Shown: piece after piece, positions 1 to 12,400 of the stretch
Numbering within the stretch: position 1 is the stretch's first letter
Layout of the letters: every line of letters begins with the position of its first letter
Assembly (NCBI GenBank): GCA_030434875.1
Contig: JAUISW010000001.1
Span: 1,561,501-1,625,500, forward strand
Reading direction: 5' to 3'
DNA: 64,000 nt
Source: Lachnospiraceae bacterium C1.1
GTDB taxonomy: Bacteria > Bacillota > Clostridia > Lachnospirales > Lachnospiraceae
Translations under genes and position numbers: made by a program
The notes under the pieces: model-generated
Databases searched by the model: none
Told to the model about the DNA's origin: nothing
Seen by the model: only the letters and a program-made list of their open reading frames with translations

Positions 1-956
1 CAGACCGAAGACTGAACTTCACCTATATGAGCCTTTCTAAGGAAATACATACAGATTCTCGACTGACCGATTCCACCGCCTATTGTATAAGGAAGCTCTT
101 TATTAAGGATCATCTTCTGGAATTCAAGTTCTGCCCTCTCCTCACAGCCGGCTTTCTTAAGCTGCTCTGCCAGAGACTGCTCATCAACTCGGATACCCAT
201 GGAAGATAACTCAAATGCGCAGTCAAGGATCGGATAATTAACAATAATATCACCGTTAAGCTTCCAGTCATCATAGTCCGGTGCGCGTCCGTCATGTGGT
301 TCTCCTGACGCAAGCTTGTCTCCTATCTGACAAAGGAAGATCGCACCGTATTTCTTTACATATTCATGCTCTCTCTCTTTTGCTGTAAGATCAGGATAAG
401 CATCCTCCAGCTCCTGTGTTGTCACAAAAGTAATATCTTCCGGAAGGATAGGTGTAAGGAACTCATATTTTTCAGCAAGATAATCCTCTGTCTTCTTTAT
501 AGCAGCATAAACGTGTTTAACAACTTCCTTAAGAGTCTCGGGATTACGATCCTTCTTCTCTATAACACGCTCCCAATCCCACTGGTCAACATATAAAGAA
601 TGAAGGTTATCTGTATCCTCATCACGTCTTATTGCGTACATATCAGTGTAAAGTCCCTCACCGGGCTTAAATCCATATTTCTTAAGTGCATATCTTTTCC
701 ATTTAGCCAGTGAATGAACGATTTCAACTTCACAGCCAAGATCCTTGATGTCAAAAGAAACAGGTCTCTCCACGCCGTTAAGATTATCATTTAATCCTGT
801 CTCCGGCCTAACATAAAGCGGTGCTGAAACTCTTGTAAGATTAAGTTCATTTGCAAGTGCCCTTTCGAAGTAATCCTTAACTTCTTTGATCGCAATCTCC
901 GTTTCAATGATACTCATCTTACTTTCGTACTTAGACGATAATTCCATCAAACTCAT
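1..956 (-). CDS. asnA: Aspartate-ammonia ligase AsnA (3' end cut by window edge)
   Basis: Makes asparagine from aspartate, ammonia and ATP in the cytoplasm. The visible 318 codons read [14 protein letters not shown] and continue without a stop to base 1. The class II aminoacyl-tRNA-synthetase-like core is clear: [19 protein letters not shown] near residue 50, [12 protein letters not shown] near 118, and the C-terminal GGGIGQSR followed by [10 protein letters not shown] at the window edge. The family is about 330-340 residues long, so only some 15-20 residues are missing. The ATG at 956 follows AGGAGA at a normal distance. It lies 30 bp downstream of map and is probably the last gene of the guaB operon. 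Confidence is high. Confidence 0.95.
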   Translation of the reverse strand, partial: MSLMELSSKYESKMSIIETEIAIKEVKDYFERALANELNLTRVSAPLYVRPETGLNDNLNGVERPVSFDIKDLGCEVEIVHSLAKWKRYALKKYGFKPGEGLYTDMYAIRRDEDTDNLHSLYVDQWDWERVIEKKDRNPETLKEVVKHVYAAIKKTEDYLAEKYEFLTPILPEDITFVTTQELEDAYPDLTAKEREHEYVKKYGAIFLCQIGDKLASGEPHDGRAPDYDDWKLNGDIIVNYPILDCAFELSSMGIRVDEQSLAEQLKKAGCEERAELEFQKMILNKELPYTIGGGIGQSRICMYFLRKAHIGEVQSSV

Positions 957-986
957 TTTGTTTTTCTCCTGTCTCTTATTTTATTT

Positions 987-1856
987 TTAATAACTCAGAA
1001 TCTCATATCCGTTATCTGTGACTACAAGCTGTACTTCCCACTGTGCTGACGGGCTTCCGTCCTCTGTATAGATCGTCCAGCCATTATCTTCATCTTCGTA
1101 GATAAAATGCTCTCCAAGATTTACCATCGGCTCGATCGTAAAGCACATTCCCGGTACCATAAGCATCTCTGTATTCGGCTTTGAAACAAAACTTACCCAA
1201 GGCTCCTCGTGGAACTCAATTCCGCATCCATGACCACCTATTTCCTCTACTACAGAATAGCCCTGTGACTTACAGAACTCGTTAATTGCGGAGCCCATAT
1301 CACCAAGGAAACGCCATGGCTTAACCTCTGCAAGACCAATTTCTACAGCCTTATGAACATCCTCTACAAGCTTCTTTTTTTCCGGTGTTGTTTCACCGAT
1401 TATAAACATTCTCGATGAATCAGAAAAATATCCCTTGTAAATAGTTGAGCAGTCAACGTTAATTATATCTCCGTCATGGAGGATAATATCCTCTGAAGGA
1501 ATACCGTGACAAACTTCATCATTTATAGATGTACAGCAGTTCTTAGGGAATCCCTCATAATTTAAGCATGCAGAAACACCGCCCATATCTCCTGTGATCT
1601 TAGCTACCCAGTCATCGATCTCCTGTGTTGAAATCCCGGCCTTTATATGTTCAGCAACATAGTCAAGACATGCAATGTTTATCTTTGCACTATCTTTTAT
1701 TCCCTGAATATCAGCTGCGGACTTAAGCATTTTGTGAGTTGGAACCTTATGTCCCGCATCATGTATACGTTTGATCTTATCATCAAACATAAGATGGCAG
1801 CTTTTATATTTCTTGCCGCTGCCGCACCAGCATGAATCGTTTCTTCCAATGTTCAT
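987..1856 (-). CDS. map: Type I methionine aminopeptidase with N-terminal SEC-C motif
   Basis: Removes the initiator methionine from nascent proteins and is metal dependent. The 289-residue protein opens with a SEC-C zinc motif (NDSCWCGSGKKYKSCH), which in other Clostridia is thought to aid ribosome or zinc binding. The five metal ligands are visible: Asp in GDIINVDCS, Asp in YFSDSSRMF, His in GGHGCGIEFH, Glu in FTIEPMV and Glu in WEVQLVV. The start is set at 1856 because GGAGG precedes that ATG and the ATG overlaps the upstream stop as ATGA. A longer in-frame start 30 bp upstream lies inside the neighbouring gene and was not used. Confidence 0.95.
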   Translation of the reverse strand: MNIGRNDSCWCGSGKKYKSCHLMFDDKIKRIHDAGHKVPTHKMLKSAADIQGIKDSAKINIACLDYVAEHIKAGISTQEIDDWVAKITGDMGGVSACLNYEGFPKNCCTSINDEVCHGIPSEDIILHDGDIINVDCSTIYKGYFSDSSRMFIIGETTPEKKKLVEDVHKAVEIGLAEVKPWRFLGDMGSAINEFCKSQGYSVVEEIGGHGCGIEFHEEPWVSFVSKPNTEMLMVPGMCFTIEPMVNLGEHFIYEDEDNGWTIYTEDGSPSAQWEVQLVVTDNGYEILSY

Positions 1857-2368
1857 TTTAATTTCCTCCGTTCGCCTTTCTCCCATTCAAAATCAACAAG
1901 CCATTTAAGAACAGCAAACATAATTGCAGTACCAAAAATACCACCCATGGTATCTACATAAACGTCAAGCAGACTACTGCCGCGTCCCGGTACGAACAAT
2001 TGGTGAAATTCATCGCTTGCCGCATAAAGACAGGTAAACCTCATTGAAAATATTTTAATATCTTCAATAGGTGCCACGTCCCATGCATACAGCGCGACTA
2101 TCACTGCTACACATAAAGTCGCATATTCAAGCATATGAGCTGTTTTTCTTACAAGCACATCTACATAATGCTCATCATAATATTGAATTGTTTCTTCATC
2201 ATATTCATCCTCTCCCAATCCAAAAACAGTTTCCAGAAGAGGCTGACTTATTGCCATACTTGATTCTTTTGAAACTCCTACCGGCTGTGCCGAATAGGTA
2301 AAAATTATGTACATTACAAAAAAAGCAGGCAGTAATGCAACTGCCCGCAATATAAGTGGAAGCTTCAT
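1853..2368 (-). CDS. VanZ-like membrane protein
   Basis: A 171-residue integral membrane protein of the VanZ family, named after the teicoplanin-resistance protein; the biochemical role of most members is unknown. There is an N-terminal transmembrane helix (residues about 8-26), an acidic extracytoplasmic segment, then the family signature: RKTAHMLEYATL, DEFHQLFVPGRGSS and DVYVDTMGG. The ATG overlaps the stop of the upstream permease as TGATG, and its own stop overlaps map as ATGA, so the three are translationally coupled. A second VanZ-like gene lies at 12913-13491. Confidence 0.85.
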   Translation of the reverse strand: MKLPLILRAVALLPAFFVMYIIFTYSAQPVGVSKESSMAISQPLLETVFGLGEDEYDEETIQYYDEHYVDVLVRKTAHMLEYATLCVAVIVALYAWDVAPIEDIKIFSMRFTCLYAASDEFHQLFVPGRGSSLLDVYVDTMGGIFGTAIMFAVLKWLVDFEWEKGERRKLK

Positions 2369-3132
2369 CAAAATTCCCTTTTCTTAAAATTACGACATCC
2401 TATTATACAGGTTACGATCGTATAAATAATCGATGTTATTATAATTTTAGGCACATCTCTTGTAGCGTAAAACTGCAATGTCTGGAACTGTGGAGTAATG
2501 AGCCAGTCCCTTATCCAGACAAGTGGGGTAATTCGAAAGCTATCAGTTGCCAAAAGCATTATAATCCTTGGAAGCACAATTACGCAAGCGCCATATAAAA
2601 GATATGCCTGTTTTTTTGTCTTTGCAGAAAAGAAAAACATGTTTCCTGCAGATATTCCTACAATAAACAAAGGAAAAGCTACAACAACTGACTGTGCGAA
2701 ATCTATCATAACTGAAATATCTATTGTACCGTCATGCACCTGAAAGATCGGTGTTATAACCAGAAATACGACCATGGCAATTAATGCATAAATTACCAGA
2801 AGTATCAATTCAGTCAGAAGTTTTCCAAAATATATATGTGTCCTGTTTAGACCTATTGTTGATTTATCCCTTATTCTGGGATCAGGATATCTATCTCCGA
2901 AAACTATATCTGAAATAAATATACATGTATAATATGGCAGCCAGAAGAAGCCCTTTGCAAAAATTATCAGATTCGAAGCATAAGTTCCGTCATTCATTCC
3001 GTAAAGAATGCTTCTGAACGCGCTCATTGCGAAATTCGCAGCCAAACATACAGCTACTATTCCAAAGAAATAGTAGCGTGTATATTTTCGCTTCAAAGCA
3101 TTGCCTAATTGTGATTTTATATAATAAATCAT
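2368..3132 (-). CDS. Six-helix membrane protein, ABC-2 permease-like
   Basis: A 254-residue polytopic protein with about six hydrophobic helices (roughly residues 22-40, 60-78, 105-128, 142-162, 172-194, 228-245) and a basic N-terminus. The architecture and the long membrane-embedded stretches resemble ABC-2 type transporter permeases of Clostridia. No ATPase gene lies beside it, so function and partner are unknown. It starts 9 bp after the guaB stop and ends in a TGATG overlap with the VanZ-like gene, so it is cotranscribed with guaB. The ABC-2 assignment is inferred from topology only. Confidence 0.6.
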   Translation of the reverse strand: MIYYIKSQLGNALKRKYTRYYFFGIVAVCLAANFAMSAFRSILYGMNDGTYASNLIIFAKGFFWLPYYTCIFISDIVFGDRYPDPRIRDKSTIGLNRTHIYFGKLLTELILLVIYALIAMVVFLVITPIFQVHDGTIDISVMIDFAQSVVVAFPLFIVGISAGNMFFFSAKTKKQAYLLYGACVIVLPRIIMLLATDSFRITPLVWIRDWLITPQFQTLQFYATRDVPKIIITSIIYTIVTCIIGCRNFKKREF

Positions 3133-3141
3133 AAGCCGGTT

Positions 3142-4623
<1,482 letters not shown>

Positions 4624-4651
4624 CTATACAAATTTTTATGATTTAGCGACT

Positions 4652-4680
4652 ATCATAGCAAAAAGAATTTTTGCTGTCAA
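4652..4680 (-). promoter_or_regulatory. Sigma-A-type promoter of guaB
   Basis: On the minus strand TTGACA is followed by a 17-base spacer and TATGAT. This leaves a leader of about 45 bases before the guaB start codon. Both hexamers and the spacing fit the vegetative consensus. Confidence 0.85.
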
Positions 4681-4754
4681 TCGCTTTCACAAGTGTTTTA
4701 AACTTTTAATAAAAGTTATAGATCAAATCTCAACGTTTTTTACAAAAATGTCTA

Positions 4755-5258
4755 TTATTTCAGAAAAACTTTTCCCGGATAATATAATTTCATTGCCTCG
4801 ATCATTTCATTATTCGGTTCGAGGATAAGTTTCTCTTTTGCATTTGAATTGTGAAGAACCATTACAAACTGTCTTCTGCCTTCTTCCCCTGATGAAAAGT
4901 CCTTTTCCGGAAGATTGCTGTTATTATAGCTGTCAAGCTGATATGCACCCTTTTCAGCAAAAATATCCATTTTATCGAGAGTTACCGTCAACACATTTTT
5001 TCTGTTCTCTTTAGACATTATCTTGTCGATCGTGAACTCACCGGAAAGAAGCAGATACTCATATTCTATAGACAGTGTAGGAAGCAGAAAATAGCAGGCT
5101 GCCGCGCATGCAAGACCGGGCAGAAGAAAGACTATATTCATCATCATGATTCCGAAAATAATAAGTGCTGCCGTTATCCCGATCGCTGCAGCCTTGATAA
5201 CAGGCGCTGCAGGACTTGGTTTTCTGGCTACAAGGCATTCTACGTAAGTATCATTCAT
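4755..5258 (-). CDS. Small two-helix membrane protein of unknown function
   Basis: A 167-residue protein seen widely in Lachnospiraceae as a domain of unknown function (I recall a DUF6106-type family, not verified). Two adjacent transmembrane helices (about residues 22-40 and 45-65) are followed by a soluble beta-rich domain that resembles bacterial PH-like folds in pattern. The start at 5258 is preferred because GGGAG lies eight bases upstream and is the end of the neighbouring gene. A start 15 bp earlier would lie inside that gene. It is the last gene of the addB-addA-CPBP run, two bases after the protease stop. Confidence 0.6.
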   Translation of the reverse strand: MNDTYVECLVARKPSPAAPVIKAAAIGITAALIIFGIMMMNIVFLLPGLACAAACYFLLPTLSIEYEYLLLSGEFTIDKIMSKENRKNVLTVTLDKMDIFAEKGAYQLDSYNNSNLPEKDFSSGEEGRRQFVMVLHNSNAKEKLILEPNNEMIEAMKLYYPGKVFLK

Positions 5259-5260
5259 TA

Positions 5261-5884
5261 TTAATTCTCCCATTTTCGCGGAAATATAGGCAGTCGCCTA
5301 TTAACATGACGTTCTTTAGGCCGACTGTCATACAAAATTTTTAAGACCGTAAATGTCAGTATACCACTGATTACGACAGATATCAATTCACCCCTGACCG
5401 TAGAAAGAAATTCAAAGCCGCCAAAAGATGCTGTTGTATAGACCGTGATATTAGCTCCTGCATGTGACAAAAATGATGCATGCGGACCGTCAAATCTCCA
5501 ATATACAAAACATAACTCAATTCCGAATATCACAGCATAAATAAACTGTATGAAGTTACCGTGATAAATCCCAAAAATTATGCTTGAAAAGATCGCAGCC
5601 GCTCCGGTGGCCATATACAGTTTAAGTCTCCCGAAAAGTATCCATCTGAAGGCTGCTTCCTCTACAAGCGGAGAAATAATGCCATAGAGGATTATTCCCG
5701 TAAGGAGCGGATACATGAACATCTGCGACTGTATATTCTGTGCATATGCAGGAAAGATCTCCTTAAGCCTCAAAAGATTTATCAGCTGGTTTAAGAATAC
5801 AGAACCTGTTATTCCAAGCAGCAATGATAAACATAGATATCTGTCCTTTAATTTATTTATAAAATTCCTGAGAATTTTTTTCAT
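5261..5884 (-). CDS. CPBP family intramembrane metalloprotease
   Basis: A 207-residue multi-pass protein of the CAAX-protease/bacteriocin-processing family (Abi). The three catalytic motifs are present: EEAAFRW (paired glutamates and arginine), FGIYHGN (first histidine) and SHAGAN (second histidine with asparagine). About six hydrophobic helices can be seen. The substrate is unknown; in Gram-positives such proteins process peptides or give bacteriocin self-immunity. The ATG at 5884 has a strong GGAGGTG, which favours it over the earlier in-frame start at 5917. It follows addA by 25 bp. Confidence 0.85.
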   Translation of the reverse strand: MKKILRNFINKLKDRYLCLSLLLGITGSVFLNQLINLLRLKEIFPAYAQNIQSQMFMYPLLTGIILYGIISPLVEEAAFRWILFGRLKLYMATGAAAIFSSIIFGIYHGNFIQFIYAVIFGIELCFVYWRFDGPHASFLSHAGANITVYTTASFGGFEFLSTVRGELISVVISGILTFTVLKILYDSRPKERHVNRRLPIFPRKWEN

Positions 5885-5909
5885 CAATACACCTCCGGAG
5901 CATATAAAT

Positions 5910-8900
5910 TTATTCAAGGACTATCGCCTTTTTCAAAAATACAGAATATATGATTTTTTCACCTATTTCAAGGTCAAGCATACTCGAAAGGGCATCTGCA
6001 TATATATCCAGCTGGATCTTATATCTGTTTATCAGTGTTTCACCGTCAACGCCCCGATCTGTCTTATAATCCACCAGATATATTTTATTGTCTTCTATGA
6101 AAAAGGCATCTATTATTCCCTGTATCTGTACGGTCTCATCAGAAGGCCATTCTTCATTGATCTCATTCGCTTTTTTTTCGATAATAAATGGCTGTTCTTT
6201 GAATAACTTTCCCATTTTGTCAGCAGCTTTCATTCTTTGATACAGGTCTGTTTTTGTAAATTCAAAAATATCATTAGCATAAATAAGATTTGCAGACTCT
6301 TCTGTAAGATGACCTTCCCTGACAAGTCTTTTAATATAGTCGAAAACATCTCTTTTTTTCTCTATTTCTGCACTGAATGAAAGTTCAAAAGACTTATGGT
6401 ATGCAGTTCCTCTTATTGCGGCAATTTCTGCCCCCTTATTTGTTTCGGACTTCTCATCATTTTTCTCTTCAGCCGTATCTTCAGTTTCTTTCTCCGGGAT
6501 CTTTTCTGTCAGATCTTCAGAAGTTACGATCTCATCATCCATAATGATCTTCATCTCTTCCTCTGTTCTCATCTGCTCTTTTATTCTCGATACTGAAAGT
6601 TTTGCCGGAAGTGAGAATGCTGCCTCATGGGGATATTTCCATGACAGATTTTCCTTCAGCAGCTTTTCAGTTTTTTCATCTGCTGTATGAGAAAGATCAA
6701 GCTTTTCATAAAATTCACGTCCCATCTTCTTTTCAGCATCCTCTTCAACGCTGTCATAGACCATATCAGAAACAAATTTTATCTTTGTATCTATTACTTC
6801 TTTGCTTTCTTCACTTTCCAGCGCCTTGAGCATAAAATCCAGATATGAATTGGCATGGCTCACCGATTTTGCAGGCTGAGAAAGAATTTTTTCAGGATCA
6901 TCACAAACTGCCGTCATTATAAGTTTTTCCTTGGCACGGGTCATTCCAACATAAAGGATCCTCAGCTCTTCTCCTATTTCATCTCGTCTTTTCTTCTCGA
7001 TGATTATATTCTTGATCGGAACCGTATATTTTATCCTGCTTTCAGCATCTGTCCTCTCAATTCCGATACCAATCTCAGAGTCCCTTATCAGTTTGCCTTT
7101 TCTGTCACTCGCATTGAAGCTCTTTGACATTCCTCCGATAAAGATCACCGGGAACTCAAGTCCTTTTGACTTATGGATACTCATTATCCTGACTGCATTT
7201 AAGCCTTCATTACCGCTCTTCGCCTCTCCAAAATCCATATCATATTTTTTAAGTTTTTCTATATAGCGAAGAAAGAAAAATATCCCCTTATAACTGCTTT
7301 TTTCAAAAATCTCTGCCTTCTTTACCAGGAGATTTAAATTCCTGGAAGCCGAACCTCCCTTTGCCTGAGCATAAATATCATATCCCAGCTCATTTATTAT
7401 TTTTTCTATAAGACTGTGAATAGGCATATAATTGCTGATTTTTCTGTACTTTTCTATCATTTCAAGAAAAGCTTCACATTTTGAGCGCAAATCCCCGGAA
7501 ATTTCTGCGCCATCATCCTCAGACGGGATCCTTCCGGCTGCGATCAGCAATGCTTTATAAAAAGATCCCTTCATACCGGCAGTCCTTATACAGGCCATTT
7601 CTTCATCAGTAAAAGAGCCAATTACACTAAGCATAACAGCTGCAAGAGCAATATCATCTATCGGATTATTGATTATTGTCAGCAGTGATATCATAGTCCT
7701 GATCTCTTCTGTCTGGAAATATCCCGATTTTGATTCCATGAAAACAGGTATTCCTGCCTCCTCTAGAATTTTTGCGTATACCTCATCCGTATTTTTAGGA
7801 GATCTCATGAGTATTGCAAAATCAGAATACTCTGCCGCTCTTACGCTTCCATCTTTAAGAGACTGGACCTGAAAACTTCCAACCATCTCTTTTATCCTGT
7901 CTGCCGTGAATTTTGCTTCTGCTTCCGCACTTCCTATCTCTTCATTTTCATCACCCTTTATAAGGACAAACTCGCTCTTGTGATCAGTTTCATTTTCTGT
8001 ATAGGCTGCACCAGGATAGAGTGCCGCATCATCATCATATTCAACCGCTCCTATATTCTCATGCATTATCACTCTGAATACAGCATTTACAGAATCAAGT
8101 ACTTCTTTTCTGCTTCTGAAATTCTTTGATAAAAGAATTCGTTCACTTTTTTCATCCCTTTCCGAAAAGCTGTATCGATGCATAAAGATTGAAGGGTCTG
8201 CAAGACGGAAGGCGTAAATGCTCTGTTTTACGTCTCCCACGCAGAAATAATTATTATCACCGGCTACAGAAGTAAGGATTTCTTCCTGAACGCTGTTTGA
8301 ATCCTGATACTCATCAGTCATCACTTCAGCAAAATATTCCCTATAGCCGTCACCGGCACCGGTTTTAAGCGCATTTAAAGCGATATGCTCAAGATCTGAA
8401 AAATCAAGAACATTTTTTTCTTCTTTGATCTCTCCGAATCGCTCTGAAAAACTTCCCGTTAAAAGAGCAAGTTCTTTAACAAGCGGTCTGGCTTTTTTGA
8501 GAGACGCTAATATATCCTCAGGGCTGTCCTTAAAATAGTTTTTCAGGGTATCAAGTCTTTTCTTTACAGCATTTCTTATTGATTTGACAGTTTCTCTTAA
8601 GTCAGGATCAATATCAGGATTTTTCTTTCTTGAAAGTGTCCCGAATTTTATTCCATCTAATTCCGAACGAAAAGATTCATAACTGCCTAATCCTGAAAGT
8701 CTGCTGAACTGAGCAATATCATCATTCAGATTATCAATATATGTCACAGGACCGGACGGGCTTTCGCATATTTCCAGGGCGTGCTCAAGCTCAGATATAC
8801 TCTCAGATATTTCTTCTGAAGCTATTCTTACGAGCAACATCATCCATGGCATGGTTGCAAGTTCTTTATTGTTTTCACATGCATAAGCATTTTCAAGTGT

Positions 8901-9473
8901 TCTAAGCCAGAGATCGGGATCAGCCTTACTTTGTGAAAAATTGTAAAGTCCCAGCACAGCATCAGCTACATCCTTATCGTCTTTCTGGGTAGAAAATTCC
9001 TCCAGAAAGTGTAGAAACTCCTCCGTTCCTTCCTCGTAAAATTTCTCCATTACATCTGCAATTGCATCTTCTTTCATGATTGAAAGTTCGCTCTCATCAG
9101 CAATTCTGACCTGGGGTTCTATTCCAACCCTGTCAAAATTATCACGTATGACCATCCTGCAAAAGCTGTCGATCGTCATTATATGCGCAGAATGAATAAG
9201 ATTCATCTGACGATTCAGATAATCGTTGTCAGGATCTGCCTCCAATTCCTCCTCCAGGGCATTTCTGATTCGTTCCTTCATTTCTGCCGCTGCCGCATTT
9301 GTAAAAGTCACGACAAGGATCCTGTCTATATCAACAGGATTCTCCTTATCAAGCACCAGTCCGATTATCCTCGAAACCAGTACTGCTGTTTTTCCCGAAC
9401 CGGCTGCAGCTGCCACCAGAACATTTTTATTTCTCGAATCTATAACCCTTTGCTGTTCTTCAGTGAATTTCAT
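5910..9473 (-). CDS. addA: ATP-dependent helicase/nuclease subunit A
   Basis: The UvrD-like motor and nuclease subunit of AddAB, which processes double-strand breaks for RecA loading. The 1187-residue protein shows Walker A AAAGSGKT (residues about 23-30), Walker B TDEYQDSN, helicase motif GDVKQSIYAFR, motif RIMSIHKSKGLEFP, RILYVGMTRAKEKL, and the C-terminal RecB-type nuclease motif IDAFF...VDYKTDR. The length is as expected. It overlaps addB by 14 bp, so the two are translationally coupled as usual. No break or missing motif was seen. Confidence 0.97.
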   Translation of the reverse strand: MKFTEEQQRVIDSRNKNVLVAAAAGSGKTAVLVSRIIGLVLDKENPVDIDRILVVTFTNAAAAEMKERIRNALEEELEADPDNDYLNRQMNLIHSAHIMTIDSFCRMVIRDNFDRVGIEPQVRIADESELSIMKEDAIADVMEKFYEEGTEEFLHFLEEFSTQKDDKDVADAVLGLYNFSQSKADPDLWLRTLENAYACENNKELATMPWMMLLVRIASEEISESISELEHALEICESPSGPVTYIDNLNDDIAQFSRLSGLGSYESFRSELDGIKFGTLSRKKNPDIDPDLRETVKSIRNAVKKRLDTLKNYFKDSPEDILASLKKARPLVKELALLTGSFSERFGEIKEEKNVLDFSDLEHIALNALKTGAGDGYREYFAEVMTDEYQDSNSVQEEILTSVAGDNNYFCVGDVKQSIYAFRLADPSIFMHRYSFSERDEKSERILLSKNFRSRKEVLDSVNAVFRVIMHENIGAVEYDDDAALYPGAAYTENETDHKSEFVLIKGDENEEIGSAEAEAKFTADRIKEMVGSFQVQSLKDGSVRAAEYSDFAILMRSPKNTDEVYAKILEEAGIPVFMESKSGYFQTEEIRTMISLLTIINNPIDDIALAAVMLSVIGSFTDEEMACIRTAGMKGSFYKALLIAAGRIPSEDDGAEISGDLRSKCEAFLEMIEKYRKISNYMPIHSLIEKIINELGYDIYAQAKGGSASRNLNLLVKKAEIFEKSSYKGIFFFLRYIEKLKKYDMDFGEAKSGNEGLNAVRIMSIHKSKGLEFPVIFIGGMSKSFNASDRKGKLIRDSEIGIGIERTDAESRIKYTVPIKNIIIEKKRRDEIGEELRILYVGMTRAKEKLIMTAVCDDPEKILSQPAKSVSHANSYLDFMLKALESEESKEVIDTKIKFVSDMVYDSVEEDAEKKMGREFYEKLDLSHTADEKTEKLLKENLSWKYPHEAAFSLPAKLSVSRIKEQMRTEEEMKIIMDDEIVTSEDLTEKIPEKETEDTAEEKNDEKSETNKGAEIAAIRGTAYHKSFELSFSAEIEKKRDVFDYIKRLVREGHLTEESANLIYANDIFEFTKTDLYQRMKAADKMGKLFKEQPFIIEKKANEINEEWPSDETVQIQGIIDAFFIEDNKIYLVDYKTDRGVDGETLINRYKIQLDIYADALSSMLDLEIGEKIIYSVFLKKAIVLE

Positions 9474-12400
9474 CTTCTTTCTGTTCTTCCCCCATCATAT
9501 CTGTCTTCATGAGTTCTATGATTTCGCTTCTTTCTTTTATCTCTTTCAATTTTCGCTTTTTATAGCCTCTCTTTTTTTCATCAAAGAGGCAAATGTCTCT
9601 GTAATCACAATAATCACATTCCGAAATATTTTTGTATTCAACAGGTGATTTTGATATGTTTCCATCCTCAATACTCTTCTTAAATTCCCCGGATTTGAAT
9701 CTCACATAATCAGCTGCAACTCCGAACCCGTCTTCATCCAATACAGATGCCGCAGCTGCAAAATCGCCACCAGACTTTACAGAAACCGGTATAATATCAG
9801 ATTTACTCTCAAATTCCGAGTCAAACAGCCTTATTACTTCACTATCTGCATTTACAATGCCCCTAAGTTTAAGTTCTCCCCTAATACTCTTCTCAGCTTC
9901 TTCAGCATTGACTTCCTTAAGGTCTTCAGCCCTGACTTCAGGATCATCTATATGATAATAAAAAATCCCCGCCGGTTTAACTTCAAGAGATGGATGAGCG
10001 ATTTTCTCAATCTTCATAGCTGCGTTCATATAAATAACAAGCTGCAGATCGAGCCCATAATATATCCTCGAAAGATCGAAAGTCTTATTTCCTGATTTGT
10101 AATCAATTATAGAAACATAGATTTTTGAGTCTTTTTCTGCCGTATCTATCCTGTCAATCCTTCCTCTGAAACCTTCCTCATAAAACTCTTTTTCAAAAGC
10201 GGAGGTCTTAAAGCTTCCGCTTTTGGCCTGATGTGTAAGCGTCTTCACTGTACGCCTTAAGATTCTGTCAAGACGGATGATAAAATATTCATTTCTCTTA
10301 GAACTCCTGAGCACCCTATCATCAGACTCATTCAGATATTTTTCCAAGGCCTCCTCGGTTAATTTTAAGGACTCTTCATCTGTGAGATCCGAAAAAGTCA
10401 GACCTTTCTCCTGCAGCATACCTGAACACATTTCAAGCACACTGTGCAAAATAAGTCCCATGTCTTTTCTTTCAAAGCCAAATTCTTCGCGTTCCTTTAG
10501 CTTAAGTCCGTAGCGAAGAAAATGCTCGTATGCGCAAAGGGCAAACTTTTCAAGCTTTGACGGAGATTCATATTTTTCATGCCCGAAAATAACTCCTGCA
10601 GCAGCCTTAGATATCGGATCCGATCTATAATCAAAAAATACTGAATCAAGCATATTTTTAAGGATCTGATCTTTATTACCCAATGAAGCAAAATAACGAT
10701 AGATCTCCACTGTTTCCTTATCATCGCTATTCTTAAGTCCCAGACTCAGTCTCTTCAGAGCATCATTTTCATTCATTAATTCTCTGCCAATTCGCTCATT
10801 ATCTGACTCGATAAGCTCAGCCTTCGGGAAAAGTTTCTTAACTACATTTAAGAAATATGACTCTCTTTTTCCCTTACCTTCAGCATCAATATCTGACCAT
10901 GACAAATAAAGCCTTTCCGAAGGCTTTGTCACACTCATATAAAAATAAAGACGTTCTTCTCTGATCTTTTCCCTTGCTGTAAGCGAAAGTTTGATCCCCT
11001 GTTCTTTTAAATATTCCCTGTCAAAATCCGAAAGAAGCCCTGAACCTGTATTCTGACTCGGGATCAGCCCTTCATTCATTCCCATAAAGAAAAGGATTTT
11101 TATATTCTGAAGTCTACTTCTCGTCATATCTCCGGCATTTACCCTGTCAAGTCCCGGAGGGATTGCCCCTACCCTGATCTCATCAAGACCTGAATTCAAT
11201 ATTTCCAGATACTGACGCAGAGTCATTTTTTCTTCAGCTATCAAATTCTCAATTCTATCAAAAAGTTCCTCAAGTTTATCGTAAATCTGTGAATATTCCT
11301 GTGCCCTTCTGCTCTCTGCATTTTCTTCAAATTCTTCACTCAGTTTTTCAAGCTTTTCACGCACATCCAGATTTTCGCTGAATTTTCTTAACGCTTCTGT
11401 ATATTCAAAAGCAGTCACATTTCTTTTTGTCATCACTTCATCCAGCGATTCAAAATAAGATTTTAGCTTTTCTCTCAGAGCATTGATGCGTTCAAGTTCA
11501 TCTGCATCCAGTGTTCTTACAGGTCTTGTCCATGAATTTGCATATTTTTTCCGGCCTCTCATATTCGTTGCCTTTATATAATTTTCAAAAATATCGATAT
11601 CTTCTATGGAAAATCCGCTTATTCCCGTTCTGAGAAAATGCATTACTGACTCAAAACTATAATTTTCAATCTCTATTTCCAATGCCGCTCTGAGAAACTC
11701 AACAAAAGGATTTAATTCTATCGAACTTGAGCTGTCAATAAAGAGCGGAATCCCATATTTATCGGCTTCTCGCTCCAATGCCGATGCATATGTTTCCACA
11801 TTGCTCATAACGACCGCGCAATCCCTGTAGCGAAGACCGCCCCTGCACACGGCTTCATGAATCTTTGAACAGACAAAAGCTGCCTCATCCATCGGATCAG
11901 GCGTATTAACAAGTTTTATATGTTCCGGTACAGGATCAAAAATTTGCTTTTTCTTCCTGAATATATTTCTTTCAAGAAAACGCAGATCTTCTTTATCTGC
12001 TGCCCTTACTTCTTTATTATCATAAAGATTTACAGTTTCACATTTCCAGCCCGAATTATGAGCTATTTCACGAAGATTTGCTATAGTCTGTACGGACATG
12101 GCAAATAACCCGTCCGAAAAGCCATCGTAATTAAGCGCAACCGAGCAATCCTCAGTTATATGCATAAGCTGCTCGATAAAACGGTATTGTATCGGAGTAA
12201 ATCCTGTAAAATCATCAAAATATATCGAAGCTCCCTTTAAGAAATCTGCCTTTTTCACAGACTTTCCTGCCAGATCAAGTATTTCTTCATTTGTAATATA
12301 ATCTGTTCCGATCTTCTCTCTAAAGGCCTTATACAAAACTGCTATATCCTCTGCTTTCGCAGCCAGATAATTTTTATCAGCCCTTTTTGATGCCTCTTCT